A DNA stretch of 24,428 nt from a virus, in IMG/VR virus record IMGVR_UViG_3300021957_000292, positions 1 to 24,428 of that record. One strand, 5' to 3'. The position numbers and the translations under genes were made by a program. Shown piece after piece: positions 7,594 through 14,274 of the stretch (positions are counted from its first letter, which is position 1; each line of letters begins with the position of its first letter). A model generated the notes under the pieces. It saw only the letters and a list, made by a program, of their open reading frames with translations. It did no database searches and had not been told where the DNA came from.

Positions 7594-7601
7594 TATTTAT
7601 C
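7594..7601 (-). promoter_or_regulatory. Possible late-type box GATAAATA directly before the 76-aa gene
   Basis: GATAAATA on the minus strand ends 5 bases before the ATG at 7588. At T4 spacing the RNA would start at about the ATG itself. The same geometry is seen at 1209-1216. Confidence 0.3.
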
Positions 7602-7609
7602 TTTTCTTA

Positions 7610-9394
7610 TTATGTAGGACCGACTTCACCAGCACCTTCAACTGAGCCGGTAGCTGTGCCTGGAGTTCCTACTGGACCTGCTACGTCCATATCACCAAAG
7701 TCTTCTAAGTTTTCAGAATCTTCGATTTCTGCGTTTGTGTCAATATCAGCATCGAAATCACCTGTAGAGACTCCAACACTTCTGAGATCAGACCCTGTTG
7801 GATCCATATCAGGTTCTTCAGCATTTTCTTCTCCCCACATTTTCTCATTCTTAACGATTTCGTCTTCAGTCAATCCTAAGAATCTTTCTAGTGCAAAACG
7901 TTTAGAGATATAAGGGAACGCTTCCATACCGCTGAATGTGTTGACTCTTGCTGTGTCTAATTCACTTTGACGATATGCGGCAAAGTTTTGTGGAGGATTA
8001 AATTCAATATCAAATAACTGTGTATCGATATTGAATCCTCTCCAACGCAAGAATAATTTAAATTCATCATCAAGTTTCTGACAGATATAATTTTGTAGTC
8101 TTTCACAATACTGATTGAATCTAAATTCTTGTATCATAGCAGTACCAACACGACCGTCGTTTAGAGGTGTTGTGTTGTCATCAGGACCTGTGGGTAAGTA
8201 TGAACTAGGTACACGTAGTCCTCTTGCTAGTCTGTTATTAAAGTATTTAAGATCGTCAATCTCACCTAAGTTCTGTCCACCTGGGAGAACTTCGATAGAT
8301 GATCCTCTACCTTCTGATGTAACTGGGAAGAAGTAATCTTCATTCATTGACAGTGGATTATATGTAGCATCTACTTTTGATTCTCCGCCATGAATACTTG
8401 GAATACGTCTTTGATGTATCTCGTTTTTAATTCTGTCTACGAATGCCATTGCTAAGTGACTAGGCATGTTACCTACGTCAATCTTAAACATTCTACGTTC
8501 TGGCGCACGTTGTACACGATAGATTAAGATAGCATCTTCTAATAGTTCTTTCTGTTTATATACTTTAAAGATGTTCTCTAAGATTGATTGTCCGAAAGGC
8601 CAGAAACGATCTAAGCCTTCTGTTAGTGACAAGTGAACAACATGATTAGAATCGATTGCTGATTCTGCTTGTCCTAATGTAAATCTACTACCTGATGTGT
8701 TGTATGGCATAGATGGGACAGTATATCCGCCTCCACCTGCTCCGCCACCGCCACCAGTACCACCTAATCCTGTTGTTGGATTAGCGGCAAAATCTGTGTT
8801 TGTTTTCTGTGCAACTGTTAAGTTCTGTAAGTTAATGTTTAAGTCTTTAATAACATACTGCTCAGGAAGTTTACCTTCACTCTCATTAACAATAACTTTA
8901 ATGACTTTAACCATGTCAACCCAGTAGAGTTTAAAGTTCTCTGGATCTCTTACAAAGACTTGATCTCCGTATTTCACTACGTTTCTAAACATTTTAAACA
9001 TACGAGTATCAAACTCGTTGAGTTTACACCACTGTTGTAACTGTTTAGTTAAGAGTTCTGTTTCATGTGGTGTAGGGTCATCTCTAAATGCTATTGAAAA
9101 TGGAGTTTTATTATGATCGTTGCGTTGTGTACTAAACTCTGCTATAATATCTAAACATGCATTGATTTCTGCATCAACATCCATCATCTCATACTGATTG
9201 TATCTTTCGATTCTATTAGGATGTCCTGTGTAAACTTCAGGAAGCCTACTCATGTAGTTCTTGTAACCAAATTCAGTATTTGAGTAACCTGCTTCAGAGG
9301 CGCCTACACCATTCCAACTGCCAGAGTTACTATTACCCCCTGATATAGGACTTGATACTCCGCTCTTGTTTAAAAATTTCTTTGTGTATGCCAT
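7610..9394 (-). CDS. 20: Portal vertex protein gp20
   Basis: The dodecameric portal at the head vertex, which initiates prohead assembly and is the channel for DNA packaging. Typical stretches are SRLPEVYTGHPNRIERYNQY, MDVDAEINACLDIIAEFSTQ near residue 75, the central IYRVQRAPERRMFKIDVGNMP and the RVPSSYLPTG region. The protein is 594 aa versus 524 in T4. Extra length comes from a Gly-only-like insertion near residues 208-223 (GGTGGGGGAGGGGY) and an acidic, Gly/Thr-rich C-terminal tail of about 70 residues. It heads the capsid cassette, with an ACTAAATA box 23 bases before the ATG. Confidence 0.95.
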   Translation of the reverse strand: MAYTKKFLNKSGVSSPISGGNSNSGSWNGVGASEAGYSNTEFGYKNYMSRLPEVYTGHPNRIERYNQYEMMDVDAEINACLDIIAEFSTQRNDHNKTPFSIAFRDDPTPHETELLTKQLQQWCKLNEFDTRMFKMFRNVVKYGDQVFVRDPENFKLYWVDMVKVIKVIVNESEGKLPEQYVIKDLNINLQNLTVAQKTNTDFAANPTTGLGGTGGGGGAGGGGYTVPSMPYNTSGSRFTLGQAESAIDSNHVVHLSLTEGLDRFWPFGQSILENIFKVYKQKELLEDAILIYRVQRAPERRMFKIDVGNMPSHLAMAFVDRIKNEIHQRRIPSIHGGESKVDATYNPLSMNEDYFFPVTSEGRGSSIEVLPGGQNLGEIDDLKYFNNRLARGLRVPSSYLPTGPDDNTTPLNDGRVGTAMIQEFRFNQYCERLQNYICQKLDDEFKLFLRWRGFNIDTQLFDIEFNPPQNFAAYRQSELDTARVNTFSGMEAFPYISKRFALERFLGLTEDEIVKNEKMWGEENAEEPDMDPTGSDLRSVGVSTGDFDADIDTNAEIEDSENLEDFGDMDVAGPVGTPGTATGSVEGAGEVGPT

Positions 9395-9417
9395 ATAGGT
9401 TCTCTTTGTACTCTATG

Positions 9418-9425
9418 TATTTAGT
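9418..9425 (-). promoter_or_regulatory. Late-type box ACTAAATA for gene 20
   Basis: ACTAAATA on the minus strand lies 23 bases before the portal ATG, at the edge of the 32-base tandem repeat. The box begins within two bases of the duplicated stop-codon copy. The same 8-mer occurs twice at 12632-12659. Confidence 0.55.
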
Positions 9426-9487
9426 TAAACTGAAGAGTATTGAACTATTTTCTCTGTTAAACTGAAGAGTATTGAACTATTTTCTCT
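9424..9487 (-). repeat. Perfect 32-base tandem duplication at the tape-measure gene end
   Basis: Copies at 9424-9455 and 9456-9487 are identical over 32 bases. The upstream copy (9487-9456) holds the last codons (EKIVQYSSV) and stop of the 1043-aa gene. The other copy lies untranslated between that stop and the gene 20 late box. This looks like a recent slippage or recombination event. Confidence 0.95.
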
Positions 9488-12400
9488 GACAGATCATTAC
9501 TTTCTGTTTGCTTGGAGAGTAGTTCTCCTAGTCTCTGATTGGTCAGTTTTGATTCTGCCAGTTGTTGTTCTGCTAGGATCTGTGTTTCATCTAATTTACC
9601 CAACTGCAAATCTTCTGTACCTGGTGCCAATTCATCTGATGCTTGTGCATCTGGATCTGTTACAAGATTGTTAGTGTCTGGGGGTGGTGGAATTACATGT
9701 CCCCTCTCTGCTAAAAGTTCAGCATCTAGTTCTGCTAAATCCGCGGCTTCTTTTGCTTTGAATCTTGCATCGGCTATAGGGTCGCGGCCAAATTGGTCTG
9801 ATTTTTGATATGCATCTGCTTCTTCTGCTGTTTTAAAGTTTTTAGCATACAGACCACCGCCTTCTTTAGTATCAGAAAGTTTATATGCATATGATCTAAA
9901 TTCACCAGTCAATGTGTCTAGCATAACTCCTGGAGGAAGTTCTTCTGGTTTAGCCTTTTCTATTTGTACTTGCTGACCAGTTATTTCTGCTACTACATTT
10001 GTTGCAACAATAAGTCTTGCAGTAGCCTCTGCTTGTTTATCAATCGAATCTTTTAATAAGTCTGTTTTAGTAACCATTTCTTTTTGCACTTCAACTACTG
10101 CATCATCAATCTCTGTCTGTGTATCTCCATCTAAACCAAGGTCTGCAATTAGTTTCTCATCAGCTTCTGATTCTTTTTTGATATCTGCTTGTTCAGCATC
10201 TGCTACTGTTTTCTCAGTTTCAAGTCCTTCATTGGCATCTTTCATCTGGTTTAGAATCTTAGTGATTTCTGCTTCATCGTCATCACTCATGTCATTATCT
10301 TCTAACATGGATTGAAGTGTATTTTGCGTCAGAGTTTTATCTTTTTGAGCCGCTCTAACTTTATCAAAGTCTACTGTACTGTCTTTGAATGCTCCTTTTT
10401 TATCATAAAAACCACTTTGCTCTGCTAAGGCTAAATTTGCTTTTCTAACATCTTTCTCAAGGCTTGCACCCATATTAGATCCGATCTTTTCACCAACTTC
10501 TGATCCACCTTTTCCACCTGCCCATGCGCCTAACCCTGCTCCAATAAGAGTACCTAGTGTTCCACCAATTGCTACTCCGACTGGACCACCAAATGCTCCG
10601 AGCATTGCTCCAGCTTTAGCACCTGCAAATGCGCCGCTTACGGCGCCGACCATATTACCAGTCATTTCACCAGTAGTTTCAGCATTAGTTACTGTGGTTC
10701 TTCTATCTGCTTCTGCTTGATCTATATTTTCGTCTGCAAGATCGTTTGCAATGTCTCGTCTTTCATCTTTGCCTTCATCATATGAACCATATGCCGCTAT
10801 AGCTCCAGTTGCAACACCTCCACCTATTTTAAACGCATTAGAACCTGCTAATCTAGTAGCAAGGCTTGCCCCTTTAGTACCAAGATTTTTAAACATGCCT
10901 TTCATGCCACCAGGACCACCTAATAGAGCCAATGACGTAGCCGCTTTTGCCGCCGCTATTCCTAAGGCTACGACTGCTCCAGCAGTCAATACCAATACTG
11001 CTGGACCAGCAAAGTCTAACAAACCATCTGAGGCTGTTCTGACTGATCTGGCCATGGCTTCTAACTCTGCTTGGAAATCTAATTGAGTATCTTTACCGCT
11101 TTTAGTAGTTTCATTAACATTGTCTAATGCTGTTTTTAATATCTCTCTCGCTTTATCTTCGTCTCCAGAGTCCATTGCTTGTTGATACAGATTTAAATTT
11201 TCTGCACTTAGACCAACTGATTTACCAAATCCTTCTGCATCAGCACCCATTCTAATGAGTGCATCACCAAATCTTTCTAAACCATCTTCTTGTCCAGAAA
11301 TAACATCAGACAAGATTTTTTGTGTTGCCGCCATTACTTCTTCAGGCTTGTCAGGATCAACACCTTCAAATGCAGTTGCAAGATCGCCAGCATTTAATCC
11401 TAACTGTGCGATTGCTGTAGTTGTCTCATCAAAGTTACCAGTAATCATTACTGTGTTAATTTGTTCTGCTAGATCAGGTCCTAATATTCTTGCCAAGGTA
11501 CCAGTCATTTGAGTTCTTGCACCTAACTCATCTTTCATTGACTGGGCTTTATCTTCTAATTCTTTTTTTCTAGCGGCATTTGTTTCATTAGCCGCTTCTC
11601 TTTCTAAGGCTGATATCTCACGTTGCTGGTTCATTGAGACTATTTTATTACGATATTCTGCTTTCTGTTGTTGTTCTGCGGCTATCTGTTGCTCGGCATT
11701 CCTACCAGTAATTTCAGATATCGCAGTTAAACTTTTTGCATACTCAAGTGATCTTTTTTGCAACTGACGTGCAGTAAGATTTTGGGCCTTTGTGTTAATA
11801 CCACTTGCTCTTTGAAGTTCTATGTAATTTGTTTGAACTGCATTCAAATCTTCAATTGTGTAACCAAGTCTAGCAAAACGTTTTTGTTCAGTCTTTGAGA
11901 TATTGGAGTATTCTAAGAATGCTTTAGCACCGTCAGTAGAGTTTGTGCCTAGTAATGCAACTGCTTCACTACTTTTTACCATCATGCCAGCAATTTTACT
12001 TAACATTTCACTAGTATAACCTGCTTCTCTGGCTAAGTCTGTCATACTATCTGTAGTGTTGCGAGTGCCATCACCCATTTCTGCAACAGTTACACCCATC
12101 TTACGCATTTGTCCACCGAACTCATTTTGTTCAGCAAACTGTGTAAGATATGCGGCAGAAAGTTCACCTAAAAGTTGGATGGCTACGTTAATCTGGGCAC
12201 CGAACGCCGGAAGTAGATTTTCTGCTAAATTACCTAAACTTTTGCCAGCATTTGTAGCTACACCACCTAAGTCTGCAAAAGAAGGTTGAGAATTAGTTAA
12301 GGCATCGCCTAAAGTGTTTAACGCCGCTATCGATTGATCATAGGCAGCCTTCGACCGCGTAGTATTATCTTCAGTCGCCCTGACATGCTTTTGCTCTGCC

Positions 12401-12588
12401 TCTGTCGCTTTTTTCTTCGCAGTAGAGTAAGTGCCCATACTGTTAGCCGCATCTTTCGCACTATCACCTAAACCGCCTAAACCGCCATTTGCGTTTTTGA
12501 TTGAGTCAGCAAGTTTATTAAAAGAATCAGGTAACGGACCCAATGACTTTATCAATCTTTCTATTTGTTCTTGGTCGTATTCTTCCAT
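9457..12588 (-). CDS. Large tape-measure-like tail protein
   Basis: At 1043 aa this is the largest gene in the window. The N-terminal third is helical and Ala/Thr/Asn-rich. The middle (about residues 300-350) is a charged coiled coil with EQQQKAEY and ALEREAANE. A strongly hydrophobic segment lies at about 526-560 (AVLVLTAGAVVALGIAAA) and a Gly/Ala zipper at about 636-700 (GAVSGAFAGAKAGAMLGAFG). The C-terminal part is acidic and Gln-rich. Size, long helices plus membrane-active Gly-zipper segments and the adjacent divergent hub-chaperone genes suggest a tail tape measure that may enter the host membrane. T4's own tape measure is gp29 (590 aa), and no clear similarity to it was seen, so a general structural role is the safe reading. 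ACTAAATA precedes it by 63 bases. Confidence 0.65.
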   Translation of the reverse strand: MEEYDQEQIERLIKSLGPLPDSFNKLADSIKNANGGLGGLGDSAKDAANSMGTYSTAKKKATEAEQKHVRATEDNTTRSKAAYDQSIAALNTLGDALTNSQPSFADLGGVATNAGKSLGNLAENLLPAFGAQINVAIQLLGELSAAYLTQFAEQNEFGGQMRKMGVTVAEMGDGTRNTTDSMTDLAREAGYTSEMLSKIAGMMVKSSEAVALLGTNSTDGAKAFLEYSNISKTEQKRFARLGYTIEDLNAVQTNYIELQRASGINTKAQNLTARQLQKRSLEYAKSLTAISEITGRNAEQQIAAEQQQKAEYRNKIVSMNQQREISALEREAANETNAARKKELEDKAQSMKDELGARTQMTGTLARILGPDLAEQINTVMITGNFDETTTAIAQLGLNAGDLATAFEGVDPDKPEEVMAATQKILSDVISGQEDGLERFGDALIRMGADAEGFGKSVGLSAENLNLYQQAMDSGDEDKAREILKTALDNVNETTKSGKDTQLDFQAELEAMARSVRTASDGLLDFAGPAVLVLTAGAVVALGIAAAKAATSLALLGGPGGMKGMFKNLGTKGASLATRLAGSNAFKIGGGVATGAIAAYGSYDEGKDERRDIANDLADENIDQAEADRRTTVTNAETTGEMTGNMVGAVSGAFAGAKAGAMLGAFGGPVGVAIGGTLGTLIGAGLGAWAGGKGGSEVGEKIGSNMGASLEKDVRKANLALAEQSGFYDKKGAFKDSTVDFDKVRAAQKDKTLTQNTLQSMLEDNDMSDDDEAEITKILNQMKDANEGLETEKTVADAEQADIKKESEADEKLIADLGLDGDTQTEIDDAVVEVQKEMVTKTDLLKDSIDKQAEATARLIVATNVVAEITGQQVQIEKAKPEELPPGVMLDTLTGEFRSYAYKLSDTKEGGGLYAKNFKTAEEADAYQKSDQFGRDPIADARFKAKEAADLAELDAELLAERGHVIPPPPDTNNLVTDPDAQASDELAPGTEDLQLGKLDETQILAEQQLAESKLTNQRLGELLSKQTESNDLSEKIVQYSSV

Positions 12589-12631
12589 TATGCCCGGTTT
12601 CCTAAGATTTTATATGGGGGTGTATATTACC

Positions 12632-12639
12632 ACTAAATA
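12632..12639 (+). promoter_or_regulatory. Late-type box ACTAAATA for the gp26-like gene
   Basis: The plus-strand ACTAAATA lies 54 bases before the ATG at 12694. It faces an identical minus-strand box at 12652-12659 across 12 bases, forming a dyad. Confidence 0.6.
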
Positions 12640-12651
12640 TATCTACAATAC

Positions 12652-12659
12652 TATTTAGT
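12652..12659 (-). promoter_or_regulatory. Late-type box ACTAAATA for the tape-measure-like gene
   Basis: The minus-strand copy of the same 8-mer lies 63 bases before the ATG at 12588. Transcripts from the two boxes would start almost back to back near 12645. Confidence 0.6.
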
Positions 12660-12693
12660 ATTGGTAAAATACCCATAAAATATGAGGAAGAAA

Positions 12694-13542
12694 ATGACAG
12701 AAAACAAAAACAATCCACTTAGACAATACTTTCGTAGACCAGCAGTGTTCATATCCCTGCCGTCAGGTGGAGAAGGATATGGTCCAGACGATATCGAATT
12801 TGAGGATGAAAACAATTTAGAATTGCCAGTTTATCCCATGACTGCTATCGATGAAATAACGACAAAAACACCAGACGCATTATTTAATGGTACTGCAACA
12901 GTAGAGATTATTAAAAGTTGTATTCCTGCTATTAAAAATCCTTGGAGTGTATTAAGTTGTGACATCGATGCAATTTTTATTGGTATTAAAGCCGCATCTG
13001 GTGACGAGGCAATCGAAGTAGAATCTACTTGTCCCAAAGAAGAATGTGGCGAAACAGAATCATACGCAATCAACTTACAAAATATGTTGCGAACTATTAC
13101 TTCTGGTGATTACAGTAAGCCTTATAATGTTGGTGAACTATCAGTTTACTTTGCTCCTATAAACTATAAAGAGATGAATGCTGTGAGTCTAAGACAGTTT
13201 GAAATACAAGCAAAGTATAAAGATATGAATCTTATTGTAGATGAAAAAGAACGTATTGAAAAAAGTCAAGAGGCATTAGTAGAAATAACATCTGTAACAA
13301 TGGAAGTACTAACTGGTGCAATTTCTAAGATTGTTGCCCCAGAAGGTGAAGAAATTACTGAAAAAGAATATATCATTGATTTCTTACAAAACTGTGATAC
13401 AAAAACATATGAAGGAATACGAGATTATAATGGTGAACTCAGAGCCGCAAGTACAATCAAATCATTAGATATGAAATGTGCAAAATGCGAACATGAATAC
13501 ACTCAGCCATTTACTCTCAACGCAACTGATTTTTTCGCATAA
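12694..13542 (+). CDS. 26: Baseplate hub subunit gp26-like; probable donor of a -1 frameshift
   Basis: T4-type baseplate hub or tail-assembly protein of the gp26-like family found in marine T4-like phages. Recognisable parts are FISLPSGGEGYGPDDI near the N-terminus, PVYPMTAIDEITTKTPDALF (about 45-64) and KSCIPAIKNPW. Two Cys pairs, C113/C118 and C262/C265, may bind one zinc. I chose ATG at 12694 (282 aa) over 12682 because GAGGAAG lies at proper distance before it. The gene ends GAT TTT TTC GCA TAA. T TTT TTC is a classical slippery heptamer, and a hairpin follows after 6 bases. The -1 frame is open to 13766 and encodes a gp51-like segment. It is divergent from the tape-measure-like gene, as expected for a tail chaperone, and has an ACTAAATA box. 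Confidence 0.85.
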   Translation: MTENKNNPLRQYFRRPAVFISLPSGGEGYGPDDIEFEDENNLELPVYPMTAIDEITTKTPDALFNGTATVEIIKSCIPAIKNPWSVLSCDIDAIFIGIKAASGDEAIEVESTCPKEECGETESYAINLQNMLRTITSGDYSKPYNVGELSVYFAPINYKEMNAVSLRQFEIQAKYKDMNLIVDEKERIEKSQEALVEITSVTMEVLTGAISKIVAPEGEEITEKEYIIDFLQNCDTKTYEGIRDYNGELRAASTIKSLDMKCAKCEHEYTQPFTLNATDFFA

Positions 13543-13578
13543 GGCTTTTATCACTGGACCCTGACGGGATAAAAGACC
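13530..13578 (+). promoter_or_regulatory. Programmed -1 frameshift signal (slippery site, spacer, stem-loop)
   Basis: The heptamer T TTT TTC (13530-13536) is in phase with the gp26-like frame. Both P-site and A-site tRNAs can re-pair perfectly in -1. The 6-base spacer GCATAA contains the zero-frame stop. A stem follows: CTTTTATC (13545-13552) with GATAAAAG (13568-13575), extended by GG (13543-13544) pairing CC (13577-13578) past one bulged A. The loop is 15 bases and could form further pairs. Layout and spacing are those of known bacterial and viral -1 sites. Confidence 0.75.
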
Positions 13579-13766
13579 TAATAGAATCGTATAAAAACTA
13601 CACACAGGGAATCAAAGATCAAGCACTTTCATATTCTTGGTACATGAGAGGAGGTGCCACTTATGAAGACGTACTTAACATGTCTAAATTAGAACGTGAA
13701 GGTCTTAGAACACTCATAGATAAAAACCTGGAAACTACCAAAGAAACTCAATTACCATTTTTCTAA
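13536..13766 (+). CDS. 51: gp51-like tail/hub assembly ORF, read as -1 extension of gp26-like protein
   Basis: This frame is open from a stop at 13527 to TAA at 13766 but has no ATG, GTG or TTG until 13644, deep inside the conserved-looking part. The likely product is therefore the C-terminal 76 residues of a gp26-gp51 fusion of about 357 aa, made by -1 slippage at 13530-13536. The segment DPDGIKDLIESYKNYTQGIKD, then SYSWYMRGG, VLNMSKLEREGLRTLID and ETTKETQLPFF is compact and well-formed. It resembles the short gp51-like proteins that follow gp26 in marine T4-like phages (recollection). The lambda gpG/gpGT pair is the functional parallel. Alternatives are a CTG start at 13554 with AAGG 9 bases upstream, or a 40-aa product from 13644, which has no Shine-Dalgarno. 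Confidence 0.75.
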   Translation, partial: RIRLLSLDPDGIKDLIESYKNYTQGIKDQALSYSWYMRGGATYEDVLNMSKLEREGLRTLIDKNLETTKETQLPFF

Positions 13767-13799
13767 CCAACACTATAAGATATTATTGGTGTCATCTAA

Positions 13800-13818
13800 A
13801 AGTTCTCTACGAGAACTT
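13800..13818 (+). terminator. Hairpin 34 bases after the gp51-like ORF, possible terminator
   Basis: AAGTTCTC and GAGAACTT form a perfect 8-bp stem with a 3-base loop TAC. No long T-run follows, so termination would be weak. It may mark the end of the gp26-gp51 transcript. Confidence 0.4.
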
Positions 13819-13918
13819 AATTACTCATTCACTTCGTTCATTCGTAATTTTATTATTAATAAAAAGGATATTAAATTCTTAATTAAATTAATTAAGACTT
13901 ATTATCTTTTGAAAGCCA

Positions 13919-13943
13919 TGGTAGTGCCGGACAAGCACTACCA
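13919..13943. other. Nine-base-pair hairpin within the gene-free region
   Basis: TGGTAGTGC and GCACTACCA pair perfectly around the loop CGGACAA. It is the most stable stem in the region. On the minus strand it could end an RNA begun near 14057. Confidence 0.6.
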
Positions 13944-14063
13944 CAGCAATTTTCGGTTCTCATTATCCCCGTCAATCCATGTTGATTATCCCCGACTAAC
14001 TACGTTACTATAATTAATCGCTACCGGTTGCTCTGTAAAGTTTACTGGGTTGTAGTTGAGCCT

Positions 14064-14093
14064 ATTATATTAATAAACATAATATCTCAGCAA
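14064..14093 (-). promoter_or_regulatory. Sigma70-like promoter candidate inside the gene-free region
   Basis: On the minus strand TTGCTG (14093-14088), an 18-base spacer and TATAAT (14069-14064) resemble the promoters of gp47 and gp55. No protein gene follows before 13767, so any product would be a non-coding RNA antisense to the end of the gp51-like transcript. Confidence 0.35.
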
Positions 14094-14274
14094 CGCATGT
14101 TCTATATCATCAAATCAAAATAGATATAGACTCATTGAAGGTTCGCTACCATGACGATTGCCTTCTCGGTATTGTTGTGTATAACACACTACTCCAAATC
14201 CGTCAGCAGGGTTACTGCATCCTCGAGGAGAGCCGAGCATTGATTACGGCTATGCTTATGTAGTTAACTAATTA

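Larger units (their letters stand above)
13767..14274. ncRNA. Gene-free convergent region with many inverted repeats, candidate structured RNA
   Basis: About 500 bases with no convincing protein lie between the convergent gp51-like and resolvase genes, in a genome where gaps are otherwise below 200 bases. Inverted repeats follow one another: 13800-13818 (8-bp arms), 13878-13896 (7-bp), 13919-13943 (9-bp, TGGTAGTGC/GCACTACCA), 14063-14084 (6-bp), 14220-14229 (TCCTCGAGGA), and a pseudoknot-like pair at 14231-14256. The part after 13900 looks less AT-rich than its surroundings. ATTATCCCCG occurs twice (near 13962 and 13985). A sigma70-like promoter on the minus strand at 14064-14093 could start an RNA of roughly 140-250 bases. 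No tRNA, tmRNA or RNase P signature was recognised. Either strand is possible. Confidence 0.4.

Noticed and set aside
13786-14013. A 75-codon plus-strand frame in the gene-free region
   Set aside because: It starts at GTG without a Shine-Dalgarno, crosses several inverted repeats and has a Lys/Ile/Ser composition that simply reflects AT-rich DNA.
14000-14014. Plus-strand TATAAT near 14009 as a promoter
   Set aside because: The nearest TTG-type -35 is about 21 bases upstream, too far, and no gene follows on that strand.
13800-14130. Group I intron in the gene-free region
   Set aside because: A stretch AGATATAGACT near 14121 faintly recalls the intron S element, but no matching P/Q/R core and no split exons were found; both flanking genes are complete.
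14115-14240. A 41-codon minus-strand frame (MLGSPRGCSNPADG...)
   Set aside because: The composition is more protein-like than the surroundings, but there is no Shine-Dalgarno and it overlaps the pseudoknot-like and stem elements. Left as a possible small ORF within an RNA; a translated search would decide.
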